Shown piece after piece: positions 27,590 to 36,694 of a stretch of 64,000 nt of DNA (the first letter of the stretch is position 1; every line of letters starts with the position of its first letter). The stretch comes from DATNPH01 sp036703315 (lineage in GTDB: Bacteria; Cyanobacteriota; Cyanobacteriia; Cyanobacteriales; Coleofasciculaceae). The DNA lies in the NCBI GenBank assembly GCA_036703315.1, contig DATNPH010000087.1, positions 133,404 through 197,403 on the forward strand. Reading direction: 5' to 3'. The position numbers and the translations under genes were made by a program. A model generated the notes under the pieces. It worked only from the letters and a program-made list of their open reading frames with translations. It did no database searches and had not been told where the DNA came from.

Positions 27590-29359
27590 GTGCTGTATCT
27601 AGCAGAAGTACAAAAGCAGAAAAGTGGCGGGCTACTGGGTGGCGGTGGTAAAACCTCACTCAAACTGCTGGCTTGTCAGCGGACTGACCAGAGTTGGAGT
27701 GCCGTGCCAGGTGATGAAGTGGTTCCTGCTGAAGACGCCAAAAACTTGAACGACGGTGCCTTGGTCATAGTCAACCTGGGTGGGAACCGACAAGTGCAGG
27801 GCGAGATTGAACCAGCGGGAGGGCGGCTGGTCAATATGTTGCAGAATTTCTCGCGCTTGCTGGAAAAGTCGAAAAACCAGGAAGAAGAAATTGAACAGTG
27901 GAAGCAGTCTTTGACTTATCAAAGTCAAGAGCTGAACCGTCGTGAGATGGAAATGGAAGCCAGGCTTGAACAGATGCAAGTCATGGAGGAGGACTTTGAA
28001 CGGCTAGAGCAGCAACGTCAGGAGCTGGAGAGCGCTAAGGAAGAAGCAGAAAGACTTAGAGAAGAGTGCGATCGCAACCGTGAAGAGTTGTCGGGGGCGT
28101 GGGAACACCTACGGGGTGAGGAGCGGCGCTTAGGGGAGCTACAAGCTCAGCTTCAGTCTTCAGTTGGCTTAGATGAGAGTCAAGCGGCTGTGATTCAAGA
28201 ATTGCTAGAGCGATTAGCCGGAGCTGTTGCACCGATAGAATCTGTACGAGAACAACTGAATCTGGCGTTTGAAGTGGTCACGACTCAGCAGGCGGTGCTG
28301 GATAATTACTGGCAGGAACTCCAGCAGCAGCAAACCCAAGCCTCTGAGCTACAAGCAGAAGTTGATCGCCAAGCATCAGAGTTCCAAAATCGCAAAGAAG
28401 AATTGCAGCAAGCACAGGCGTCCTTAGAGCATGCAAAAGGTGAGTTAAAGGTACAGCAGAATGCTCTAGAGATGAAGCAGGAGTCATCGCACATACTGAG
28501 TCTCCAGTTGGCTAACCAAGTGGAATTACACCAGCAACTTGCCCGTCTAGCGACAACATCAGCAGATGTCACGATTAGCCAGAAAGTAGATATTGAAGCG
28601 CTGGAAAAGATGCCTCTGGGAGAGCTATCTGAAACTGTACAGAACTTACAGAATGATTTAGAGAAGGTCAAGCGGTTTGTCAATGATCAGGAAGAAGAAC
28701 TGACATTCCAACGCCAAGCCGTTGAAGAAATGGAAGAAAAGATTAGGGTGGCTAGCGAATACGACCGCATGAGTCTGGAGACAGAGCTGGCAGAAGAGCA
28801 AGACCGCTACCAGATGCTCGACGAAACCCTAGTCGGTCAGCGCCGGAATCTGCGGGAGCGAGAAGAGATTCTTAATCAGCACCAGCGTGTGTTGCGGCGT
28901 CGCCAAGGAGTTGCTGAAAGCAATAGTTCAGATAACCAGAAAATTGACTTGGGACCAATTTTGAACCAGCTAGAGGCACAACGACAACAACAGGAAGAAG
29001 AACTGCAAAAACTAGAAAACCAGATAGAGCAGATGCGCCTGAGCATCAGCCAAGCTGAGGGGATGATCCGTCATCAATCGGGTGAACAGGAGGCTCAGCA
29101 GCTCCAGCTGCAAAACCTGGAACAGAACTGGCAGTCAAGAAAAGCGTCGTTGGCTGAACTTTCGCTCACAGTGACGATGTATCAAGAGACGCTACAGCCA
29201 AGGCAGGATAGTCTCAATGAAATCCGTCAGAAGCTGGAGGCGATCGCAGATGCCCTGAATCAAATCCAAGAAACTGGTGACTATCAGCTTCAGGCGATCG
29301 CCGAATTGCAGCAAACGATTCATAGCTTGATTCAGTCGCCAGAACTGGCAGCGTCTTGA
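27590..29359 (+). CDS. hmpF: Pilus motility taxis coiled-coil protein HmpF
   Basis: 589 aa from a GTG at 27590 with AAAGAGG ten bases upstream; the in-frame TTG at 27557 is less likely. N-terminal domain begins VLYLAEVQKQK, with LLACQRTDQSWSAVPGDEV and a short beta-rich region to about 75, typical of HmpF. The rest (about 85-585) is continuous Glu/Gln-rich coiled coil. HmpF is required for type IV pilus-driven gliding and phototaxis in filamentous cyanobacteria, localising to pilus rings. Adjacent, divergent hmpA-D genes support this. Confidence 0.88.
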   Translation: MLYLAEVQKQKSGGLLGGGGKTSLKLLACQRTDQSWSAVPGDEVVPAEDAKNLNDGALVIVNLGGNRQVQGEIEPAGGRLVNMLQNFSRLLEKSKNQEEEIEQWKQSLTYQSQELNRREMEMEARLEQMQVMEEDFERLEQQRQELESAKEEAERLREECDRNREELSGAWEHLRGEERRLGELQAQLQSSVGLDESQAAVIQELLERLAGAVAPIESVREQLNLAFEVVTTQQAVLDNYWQELQQQQTQASELQAEVDRQASEFQNRKEELQQAQASLEHAKGELKVQQNALEMKQESSHILSLQLANQVELHQQLARLATTSADVTISQKVDIEALEKMPLGELSETVQNLQNDLEKVKRFVNDQEEELTFQRQAVEEMEEKIRVASEYDRMSLETELAEEQDRYQMLDETLVGQRRNLREREEILNQHQRVLRRRQGVAESNSSDNQKIDLGPILNQLEAQRQQQEEELQKLENQIEQMRLSISQAEGMIRHQSGEQEAQQLQLQNLEQNWQSRKASLAELSLTVTMYQETLQPRQDSLNEIRQKLEAIADALNQIQETGDYQLQAIAELQQTIHSLIQSPELAAS

Positions 29360-29462
29360 GTTAAAGGTTGGCAGGTTAAAGGTTAGAAGATGGGTTTGAT
29401 AACGTTAGCGACATTAGAAGCGTTACCTTCAACCGTCCAATCTTCAAAAATCTTGAAAATCT

Positions 29463-30467
29463 TCAACGGCTAGCCTGAAGAATAATCCAGTCGCCATCAA
29501 CCTCAGCGATCGCTCCTGTGGGAAAAGATGATGTTCGAGAACGGTTAGGAGCGGTTATCAAAGCAGTCGTTTCTTCAATTTGCTCAAAACTGGGAGCCGT
29601 TTGTTGAGCTTCCTTGAGAAACTGCCGAATAACACGACGTTGTAGAGCAAGAGAGGCGTCGCGCAACACAAGGCGATTCAGCCGTAAGGTGGTGTGTTGT
29701 TCAGCATCGTTAACCGATGGCATCGCTTGCTGTCGTAGCTGAAAAGCCGCGTGTTCAAGATATTCGACATCAGCCCGCAGGAGTTCAGCTGTTTGGGCTA
29801 AAGCCGTCTCAACTTGTGGGTTGAAATGGCGTTGTAAGTAGGGTAAGAGTTCCTGACGGATGCGCGTCCGGGCATACTTTAAATCTTGATTGTAGGCGTC
29901 TTCCCAAATAGGAAGGTTCTGTTGCTGGCAAAACTGGAACGTCTCGGTACGGGTGACTTCGAGGAGTGGACGCACTAGCTGTAGTCCGGTGGCTAATGTA
30001 CGTTGCCAGGTGAGAGATTGTAAGCCATCAGCACCCGCACCCCGAATCAAGTTGTAGATGACAGTTTCGGCGCGATCGCTCTTCGTATGACCTGTAACAA
30101 CGTCTTGGTAGCCTTGGGCTTGGGCAATCTCAATCAGAGCTTGATAGCGCCATTGTCGTGCGGCTGCCTCACCGCTGGTCACCTCAGGGGCTGTTTGTAA
30201 ATAAAAGGGGATTACCCAATTTTGAGCCAATTGTTGAACATGAGCAGCAAGTCCTACATCAAAAGGCCAACGGTGATCACAATGGGCGATCGCGATTTTC
30301 CATCCCCACTTCGGTTGCAAATCTAGCAGTAGTTTCGTCAGGCAGAGGGAATCTTGTCCACCCGATACCGCAATTAATACATGCCTTTGCGGTGGTAAGA
30401 CTTGCCGTTTCCGCAGCGTTTGATGTAGTCGTGCATGAAGAGGTGTCCAACTGGGATGGTTAGACAT
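29463..30467 (-). CDS. tilS: tRNA(Ile)-lysidine synthetase
   Basis: 334 aa. PP-loop SGGQDS at residues 35-40 near VLIAVSGGQDSLCL; VTGHTKSDRAETVIYNLIRGAG and the arginine-rich YARTRIRQELLPYLQ are diagnostic. It attaches lysine to C34 of the CAU-anticodon tRNA-Ile, changing codon reading to AUA. Cyanobacterial TilS often lacks the C-terminal extension, consistent with this length. Convergent with hmpF. Confidence 0.95.
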   Translation of the reverse strand: MSNHPSWTPLHARLHQTLRKRQVLPPQRHVLIAVSGGQDSLCLTKLLLDLQPKWGWKIAIAHCDHRWPFDVGLAAHVQQLAQNWVIPFYLQTAPEVTSGEAAARQWRYQALIEIAQAQGYQDVVTGHTKSDRAETVIYNLIRGAGADGLQSLTWQRTLATGLQLVRPLLEVTRTETFQFCQQQNLPIWEDAYNQDLKYARTRIRQELLPYLQRHFNPQVETALAQTAELLRADVEYLEHAAFQLRQQAMPSVNDAEQHTTLRLNRLVLRDASLALQRRVIRQFLKEAQQTAPSFEQIEETTALITAPNRSRTSSFPTGAIAEVDGDWIILQASR

Positions 30468-30603
30468 GGGTTGGACAATTACCGAGTGGCAATTGGAGGC
30501 TTTAGGACTAGGTACAGGGGTAATAGGTAAAGAGATAAAACTGCCCTAATTACCCATTACCTATTTTTAAAATTCAGATTGACGCGATCATCCCTATTAT
30601 TCT

Positions 30604-31902
30604 TCAGTGCTGTTTGTTCTGCCAGCTAGCCTCATTCATGTCTTGCCACACATCATCAAGCAACGAGTCACTTTCACTATTTTCCGGCTCATCATTCAAC
30701 GAAATGTCGCCAAACTCAAACTCGTCCTCGCTGCTAGTAGAAATATCGCCAAAATCCAAGTCATCCTCGTTCTGGCTTGATAGAGACCCAAAATCTAGGT
30801 CATCGTCATCCTGTGCCGATATTTCTCCCAAATCTAGCAACTCGTCGTCGCTTGCCGTGGGTGCCTGTACCAACTCCAGCTCTTGCTCAATACTTTCGGA
30901 GATTTCTCCCAAATCAAACTCGTCGTCTAGACTGCTTTGCATCTGAGCCATAGAGAAGTCTTCATCAGGGATGAACGTTGGAGCCTCTTGCTCCATCTCG
31001 ACATAGATTGAAGTCGGATCTTCTACGTCAAATTCCAAATTGCTGACTACTGATGTCTCTATCTCAAATTCCTCCTCAACAATTATTATTGGCTCTCCCA
31101 GATTTAGCTCATCGGAGTCACTGAAGGCGGAGCCTACTAGGTCTAGTTCATCGTCCGTGCTTGTTACTGGCTCTTCCAGATTTAGCTCATCAGAGTCACT
31201 GAAGGCGGAGCCTACTAGGTCTAGTTCATCGTCCGTGCTTGTTACTGGCTCTTCCAGATTTAGCTCATCGGAGTCACTGAAGGCGGAACCTACTAGGTCT
31301 AGTTCATCGTCCGTGCTTATGGCTGGCTCTCCCAGATTTAGCTCATCGGAGTCACTGAAGGCGGAACCTACTAGGTCTAGTTCATCGTCCGTGCTTGTTA
31401 CGGCTCCTAGAGCTATCACATCCACATCATCCAAATCTGCTGAGCTAAACGGAGATTCCACCAGGTCTAGCTCATCCTCCGTACTTGTTACTGCTCCCAG
31501 AGCTATCACATCATCAAAGTCTGCTGAGCTAGGTGAAGAGTCTTCTAGGTTTAGCTCATCGTCCAGGCTTGTTGCTGCTGCTGGAGCTACGTGGTTGCTT
31601 AAGCTGGCTGATGTGTCTTCTTGTTCGTCCTCAACGTCCTGTGGACAAAATTCCAGGCTGATTCTTACCTTGCCTTTTTGCCAGCCCCCAGCCGTAAATC
31701 TCAAGACCTCACAAGGAATACCCTCTTGGCTAAACCAAGCATCCTTGTCTTGGGTCCATCCACCTACCCCATATTCAAGCTGTGTCCTAATCGCATCTGC
31801 AATTTCGCCAACTCTGAAGGTGCGGTGCCCAATCAAGAATAGAGCAGATTCATCAACTGATAGAACTTCACCCTTAGCAAGTGGCTCAAACCGTTTATCC
31901 AC
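30604..31902 (-). CDS. KGK-domain protein with acidic tandem repeats
   Basis: 432 aa. N-terminal KGK domain (about 1-92) with GWQKGKVRISLEFCP carrying the name motif at residues 76-78, and FLIGHRTFRVGEIADAIR. The rest is highly acidic, of the DELDL type, including four nearly identical 26-residue units (TSTDDELDLVGSAFSDSDEL and so on) about residues 160-265, then DEDDLDFGDIS-type motifs. KGK proteins are cyanobacterial and of unknown function. Acidic linker composition is like that of hmpD. A 293-codon ORF on the other strand (31040-31921) is a shadow produced by the repeats. Confidence 0.85.
   Translation of the reverse strand: MDKRFEPLAKGEVLSVDESALFLIGHRTFRVGEIADAIRTQLEYGVGGWTQDKDAWFSQEGIPCEVLRFTAGGWQKGKVRISLEFCPQDVEDEQEDTSASLSNHVAPAAATSLDDELNLEDSSPSSADFDDVIALGAVTSTEDELDLVESPFSSADLDDVDVIALGAVTSTDDELDLVGSAFSDSDELNLGEPAISTDDELDLVGSAFSDSDELNLEEPVTSTDDELDLVGSAFSDSDELNLEEPVTSTDDELDLVGSAFSDSDELNLGEPIIIVEEEFEIETSVVSNLEFDVEDPTSIYVEMEQEAPTFIPDEDFSMAQMQSSLDDEFDLGEISESIEQELELVQAPTASDDELLDLGEISAQDDDDLDFGSLSSQNEDDLDFGDISTSSEDEFEFGDISLNDEPENSESDSLLDDVWQDMNEASWQNKQH
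31108..31419 (-). repeat. Four tandem 78-bp repeats inside the KGK gene
   Basis: Copies start at 31108, 31186, 31264 and 31342, exactly 78 bp apart, each encoding 26 residues, with only a few substitutions between them. Preserved frame and low divergence indicate recent expansion; copy number probably varies among strains. Confidence 0.92.
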
Positions 31903-32024
31903 GCCTACTTTCCCCGATTAACTTAACTTTGCTGTTTTTAAAAAATCATTAGTCAGTTTGGGTCAACAACTGGTGTCTATAGGCGCGATTGATACAGATT
32001 CGCTCCCACAACAACGTTGAACGC

Positions 32025-33107
32025 TTAGAAGAACCAGCCGTAGGAATGTAATCCTTTGCCCAGTAGATTCACACCAAGATAGCAAATCCACACCACGATA
32101 AATCCTGTTGCTGCCAAAATTGCCGGTCGCCGTCCTTGCCAACCACGAGTAATCCGAGCGTGGAGATAGGCGGCAAAAACCAGCCAAGTGATTAGTGCCC
32201 AAGTTTCTTTTGGATCCCAACTCCAGTAAGAACCCCAAGCCTCATTTGCCCAAACCGCACCCGCAATAATGCCAATCGTTAGTAAAGGGAATCCTAGTCC
32301 AATAATCCGATAGCTGATATTGTCGAGAGTATCGGCAAGGCTCAGACGCTGCGGTGAAAGGGGTTTTACGGTGGGCACTCCTGCTACAGATGCACCCGGA
32401 GTGGTAACCCAATTAAGAACTGCCGTATTCCCCGCACCATTGCTCTCTCGTACAACAGGCACCGTTGAATCATTAGCAGGAATAACCTGGGCTTGGGGCA
32501 TCGGGTTACCGTTATTTCGTTGCAGTTGATAGGAGGAGCGTGCAACCTCGCCATCCTTGCTTCGATATCCACCCGTACCAACGGAACTACCACGGAGTTC
32601 AACATTCTGACCACGAGTGATGACTAAAAAGGCGATCGCCAGTAGTGAACCCACCATCAGGGATGCATAACTGAGCATCATGACACTGACGTGCATCATC
32701 AACCAATTAGATTTCAGAGCCGGTACCAAGGGTTCCGAAAGCCGCATTTCTGGTGGCAGCGATAGCGCGGCAAAAGCCGTGATCCCCATTGCCACGGGTG
32801 CTGTGACAACACCCACTAATCGGCTGCCACTCATGTTTTCCGCAATTAGATGAACACCTGTAATTCCCCATGTCAGGAAAAAGAGGGATTCATAGAGATT
32901 ACTCAACGGGAAGTAACCTGCCTCTAGCCAGCGGGCACCGAGCAAAGCCGCAATGCACAGGTTAGCGATCGCCATTCCTGTTGTCGATAAAGTTGCCAGA
33001 TAGGGTATGCCCCGAAAAGCTGCTCCTAGCCAGTAAAGCAACATTGTCACAAACAGGACAGCAAATGAAATATTATCCAATCCGTTCTGGAGCGCAACCA
33101 GATTCAT
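32025..33107 (-). CDS. ccsB: c-type cytochrome biogenesis protein CcsB (heme-handling, chloroplast CcsA-like)
   Basis: 360 aa from the ATG at 33107, with AGAGAG upstream; the preceding TTG is unlikely. About eight membrane helices, and the tryptophan-rich WWD motif WGSYWSWDPKETWALITWL near residue 295 that presents heme, plus conserved His in MMHVSVMMLSYASL and AAYLHARITRGW. Part of the system II (Ccs) machinery attaching heme to c-type cytochromes such as cytochrome f. A Gly/Ser/Pro-rich loop about residues 165-235 is longer than in plant homologues. The partner CcsA/Ccs1 is not in the window. Confidence 0.93.
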   Translation of the reverse strand: MNLVALQNGLDNISFAVLFVTMLLYWLGAAFRGIPYLATLSTTGMAIANLCIAALLGARWLEAGYFPLSNLYESLFFLTWGITGVHLIAENMSGSRLVGVVTAPVAMGITAFAALSLPPEMRLSEPLVPALKSNWLMMHVSVMMLSYASLMVGSLLAIAFLVITRGQNVELRGSSVGTGGYRSKDGEVARSSYQLQRNNGNPMPQAQVIPANDSTVPVVRESNGAGNTAVLNWVTTPGASVAGVPTVKPLSPQRLSLADTLDNISYRIIGLGFPLLTIGIIAGAVWANEAWGSYWSWDPKETWALITWLVFAAYLHARITRGWQGRRPAILAATGFIVVWICYLGVNLLGKGLHSYGWFF

Positions 33108-33356
33108 CAATATTTTCTCTCTAATGAGTTTTTGATAACTAAATTATCGCAGCGTCAATATTATCCTATCGGTTCTATTGGATGTCACAGTTAGTAAAAT
33201 CAGTTCTCAAAACAACACTGTATTCCTACTTATTCACTATAAACACCGAGTGTGAGCTAGATTTGTGAGATTTAGAATTTACTCCAAGCTTACAAAAAAG
33301 TTCCGCTCAGATTGAAACTTGCGGGCGATGACTAAACCGATATCTAGAGTGAGCGT

Positions 33357-35312
33357 TCAGGGGGATTGCGTTGGAGGCGTTTGAGGTTTCTGAAGTACAG
33401 ATGGGCTGCTTGATGGTGTCTGAGGTGTCTGAGGTGTCTGAGGCATCGACGGACTAATTGCTGGTGTCTGAGGTGTTTGAGATGTCTGTGGCACCGACGG
33501 ACTAATTGCTGGCGTCTGAGGTGTTTGAGGTTTTAGAGGTACAGACGGTGTGCTGAGAGGTTTTTGAGGAACAGATGGGCTGGGGGAACTGACAGAGGGG
33601 GCAGCACTGGGCGAATTGCTGGGCGCAATAGTCCGTTTCAGGTGAACGAACAGGTCAAAACGATTAGTACGTTCGTCGTTATTGGCGTTCGTCATCCCAA
33701 GGGCATGAATCGCCTTCGCTAGCATTTTCTGCTCTGGAGAGAGAAATTGTGCCAGGTTCAGAGTACTGCTGTTAATGGTACGCTCAACATCTAGGAAAAA
33801 CTGACCGTTATTGGGATTTGGCTTGGTTGGTACAGCTTTTTGGAATAGTAGGGTTTGGGTCAATGTTGCTGGCGGTTGGGGAAGAATGGCTCCTGCAATG
33901 GGTGCCCCCAGTGTCAAGAAGACAACGCTGCCCTCTAACCAGCCGTGAGTGGCACTCAATCCACCCAGTGGAGATATCCATTTGACAACGGGTTGACCAC
34001 CTAGTTGGGTTTTTGATACCTGAAATTGATAGCGAGTTGCCATCACTTCGTCGAGCTTTTGGAGGGTAGCTTCGGCACGGGAGCGATCGCTTGCCTGCAC
34101 CATCAACACCACACCCGCTCCTAACTGGGGAGATTGCCGATTTTCCGGACTGGTGAGTGCCTCCGGAGACGCCGGTACTAGCGCCAGCGAAAACTCGCCT
34201 GCTATCCAGGGCAGTAAATCCTCCTCCAAATCCAGATCTAAATAAGCCTTCAAATTACCAATCACACTACCGGGTGGAATGGGCAAGAGCGGATTTGAAT
34301 CAGCTCCTTTGGCATAACTTTGCCACAACTGCGCTAAGTTGCCTCCGGAGAGCATAATTAGCGTATCGGCTGGCAGGCGTCTGGGCAAACGGCTGGTTAT
34401 GTTTTCCACCTCATTTTTTTGAGTGCTATTGGGTTTAAGCCAGGAAATCCCCTGAAAACGGATGCCCTCTGGTTCTAAGGTTACTGTTGCCCCGACTCCC
34501 TGCCTTTGTTGCGCTGCTGCCATCTTCTCAGGAGAAAGCGATCGCATTGAGTTAGCTGCTAGTGTTGCCGAATAGGCTGGCACGTTCAAATACAACTGAG
34601 CGAAGGGGTTTTGCGTATTAACTTTCCCCAATTGCTCTGTATATCCAGGTGTTGTGGCGATCGAGGCAGCCCCTTTGTAGGTATCAATTACACGTTCCGT
34701 TGTTTTAGGATTGTTAGTCACCACAACAAAACGCCCCAGCACAGTAGCTGAATAATTCTGGGCATTGCTCTTTTGAGTTTCTCGAATCTGAACGCCTTTG
34801 TAGCTTCGTTCAGCAAATAGCGTTGCCTTCTGGGAGTTCGTTTTGTCTAGCAGCTGCCGTGCCTGAATTGGGTTTTCTATCGGCAGTACTATAAGGTCTG
34901 GTTGTTTAACAAATGGTATTCCTGTAGGTGGCTTCTGCCCTTGAGTAGATCCTACTGCCGATGCTCCAGACGCCAGATAGGCAACCATTGCCGTCTTACC
35001 CAACCATGGCTTGATATCTTTTTCATAGTTGTAGCCATTAGCTGTCAGGAGATTGTCGCGCATTTTTGTCAGCTGTTCGTCCAAGACAGCTTGAGTTTCA
35101 GGTGTCCCATACTCCCGCAACTGCTGCCATTGTGCTGCCTCGGTGGAGATTGATGCTGTTAGTAGGGCATCTTGAGGAACCAGTTGGGCAGGGGCATTGG
35201 CTAAGGAAAGATTCCGTTGTCCTAGTAGCCAGTAAGCCGTTACTCCGCCGCTAATGAGTAATACAGCCGCCCCCAAAGTCATCAGTAGGAACGGTTTTTT
35301 TTTCTTAAGCAT
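33357..35312 (-). CDS. DUF3352 membrane-anchored protein with Pro-rich tail
   Basis: 651 aa. N-terminal signal anchor (about 8-30, LLMTLGAAVLLISGGVTAYWL), then DUF3352: LVPQDALLTASISTEAAQWQQL, VLPIENPIQARQLLDKT, and repeated DUF-type strands to about 560. The last 90 residues are repeats of the SPSVPQTPQTPQTPAI type, probably a flexible periplasmic tail; the DNA repeats (33360-33600) look like slipped-strand products. Function unknown, cyanobacteria-typical. Single-gene unit. Confidence 0.85.
   Translation of the reverse strand: MLKKKKPFLLMTLGAAVLLISGGVTAYWLLGQRNLSLANAPAQLVPQDALLTASISTEAAQWQQLREYGTPETQAVLDEQLTKMRDNLLTANGYNYEKDIKPWLGKTAMVAYLASGASAVGSTQGQKPPTGIPFVKQPDLIVLPIENPIQARQLLDKTNSQKATLFAERSYKGVQIRETQKSNAQNYSATVLGRFVVVTNNPKTTERVIDTYKGAASIATTPGYTEQLGKVNTQNPFAQLYLNVPAYSATLAANSMRSLSPEKMAAAQQRQGVGATVTLEPEGIRFQGISWLKPNSTQKNEVENITSRLPRRLPADTLIMLSGGNLAQLWQSYAKGADSNPLLPIPPGSVIGNLKAYLDLDLEEDLLPWIAGEFSLALVPASPEALTSPENRQSPQLGAGVVLMVQASDRSRAEATLQKLDEVMATRYQFQVSKTQLGGQPVVKWISPLGGLSATHGWLEGSVVFLTLGAPIAGAILPQPPATLTQTLLFQKAVPTKPNPNNGQFFLDVERTINSSTLNLAQFLSPEQKMLAKAIHALGMTNANNDERTNRFDLFVHLKRTIAPSNSPSAAPSVSSPSPSVPQKPLSTPSVPLKPQTPQTPAISPSVPQTSQTPQTPAISPSMPQTPQTPQTPSSSPSVLQKPQTPPTQSP
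33360..33600 (-). repeat. Pro/Thr/Gln tandem repeats in the DUF3352 gene 3' end
   Basis: Imperfect units rich in TGAGGTGTCTGAGG on the plus strand, encoding QTPQTPAISPSVPQ-type runs. Copy number is likely unstable. Confidence 0.75.
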
Positions 35313-35429
35313 AAGTGTTACTAGCAGTCAGCTGCTCCGCGCTCGATTGAGTTTGGCGTTGCCAGATACTAGCTTACAGAACATCAGCCAGGAGAAAGCC
35401 GAGCTGGTAGAGTTACTTCTACTGCACTG

Positions 35430-35842
35430 CACTAAAAGCCCTCCTAAGAAACTAGCAGGGGAGCAGCCGGGAGCGCGTCTTCGCGCTACAGCTGTCAAAG
35501 ATTGGGGAGATTGAAGTTATTGTGCATCGCCCAATTCCTGATAGCGCAAGCGGTAGCGACGTAGGAGCGTCTGGGTTGGCAATAAAGCAAGCTACTCGGG
35601 TCAGGAAGGTTGATGGTTGGTATAGTCAGCTTCTCGCTAGAAGATGACACAGTGCAGTTATCGACCGAGATGGGAACTGTGGAATTAACCTCTTAAATCG
35701 GCTAAAACGCACGCTTGGACTCACGCAAATCTGGCTGTGGAGGATACTCGGTTACGAGTCCTGTGAATCAGCAACTCTCAATTGTGAAGTTGGGAAGCTC
35801 CTTCTATACCGCTCTTAGCGGTTAGGAGGGGAGGAATGTCAC
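35430..35842 (+). pseudogene. tnpB: tnpB (IS605-family OrfB) relic with its right end
   Basis: Plus-strand frames show TnpB-like sequence: LSKIGEIEVIVHRPIPD (about 35495-35545), then IKQATRVRKVDGWYSQ (about 35580-35627), then after a frameshift LEDDTVQLSTE. A C-terminal-type GCGGYSVTSPVNQQLSIV follows at about 35735-35785. The RuvC catalytic core and zinc finger are absent, so at least 200 codons are deleted. The end, GAAGCTCC to GAGGAATGTCAC (35797-35842), with CCGCT-CTT-AGCGG inside, resembles the structured right end of cyanobacterial TnpB elements. No target duplications expected for this family. Confidence 0.65.
35813..35826 (+). repeat. Hairpin at the right end of the tnpB relic
   Basis: CCGCT and AGCGG arms around CTT, flanked by TCCT and AGGA, near the end of the element. 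In intact elements this region forms the transposon-end structure and overlaps the 3' end of the guide (omega) RNA. Confidence 0.4.
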
Positions 35843-36104
35843 AAGGGGCATGCGATCGCTCGTGAGATGCTCTCAAGTGATCAGGATGTCAGCAATTGTA
35901 CTGAGTCGAATCCGTCATATGGCTGATTTAGAACTTACGCCATCTGCCCTAAGGTAGATATGTATCAAGTTTTACTGTTTTAACGAACAAGCCAAAGCAT
36001 ACGCCTTTGACACAGGGATTGCAGAAATTGCGTCTCCTTCTCATTGTGCCTGAGCAAAGGATGTCCTTGATTACTCCAACGTTCCAATAGATTCTAGAAA
36101 AATC

Positions 36105-36446
36105 ATGCTCAACACTACCGCCCCTATTAATAACGTCTCAATCCTAGGAAATAACGTAGCTGCCTCAAATTTTGTTGCAGATCAAGAATTTTTCCAGCGA
36201 TTAAGCAGTCTTTCCAGCACAATTGTCTCTTTCCAGTACAACACCAAGGAATTTTTGAGTTTCCATGTTCGTCAGGCGAAGCATGGAAAAGTTGTGAGTT
36301 CTGGGACTGAAGGCATTAGTTTGCGGTGCCAGATCGGTGAGAGGATTTACACCTTTAACCACGAACACTTTAACCAGATGAGCAACCGCGAATGCAACGA
36401 ACTGTTCAGCCAGTTGGGAGTTGACGGTAGCCACGTCTTCTCATAA
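36105..36446 (+). CDS. Small hypothetical protein
   Basis: 113 aa. No recognised family, signal peptide or membrane helix. It reads as a compact alpha/beta protein with DQEFFQRLSSLSSTIVSFQYNTKEFLSFHV and RIYTFNHEHFNQMSNRECNELF (quoted in pieces). Codon use looks normal and it is in its own 5' and 3' non-coding context, so I accept it as real, but its start lacks a strong RBS and it is not confirmed by any family. Confidence 0.55.
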   Translation: MLNTTAPINNVSILGNNVAASNFVADQEFFQRLSSLSSTIVSFQYNTKEFLSFHVRQAKHGKVVSSGTEGISLRCQIGERIYTFNHEHFNQMSNRECNELFSQLGVDGSHVFS

Positions 36447-36694
36447 CCCACATTGGGCACCCTCAACTGGCACAAGACGCTCGGAAAGCGCCGTGTGCCG
36501 CAGGCAAAACTCGAAGAGAGCTAGCGCTAACAGTTTTTTGGTAATTGGGAATTAATTACACAGAAACTACGTAGAACAGTCTTCCATTCTCTATTTCCCA
36601 CTTGCAAGCAGTGTAACACTTGACTAGTGCGGAATGTGAGCTGATCAACAAGCAATCACAAGCCCCTCAGAAATCACCTCCGAGGGACAGAGAA

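Noticed and set aside
31040..31921. 293-codon Ser-rich ORF on the plus strand
   Set aside because: It is the exact antisense of the repeated KGK-protein coding sequence; the repeat units (SSSSSVLVTGSSRF) come from the complement of the acidic repeat. No RBS or family features.
36201..36434. 77-codon ORF opposite the small hypothetical gene
   Set aside because: Antisense shadow; the plus-strand frame is longer and has more protein-like composition.
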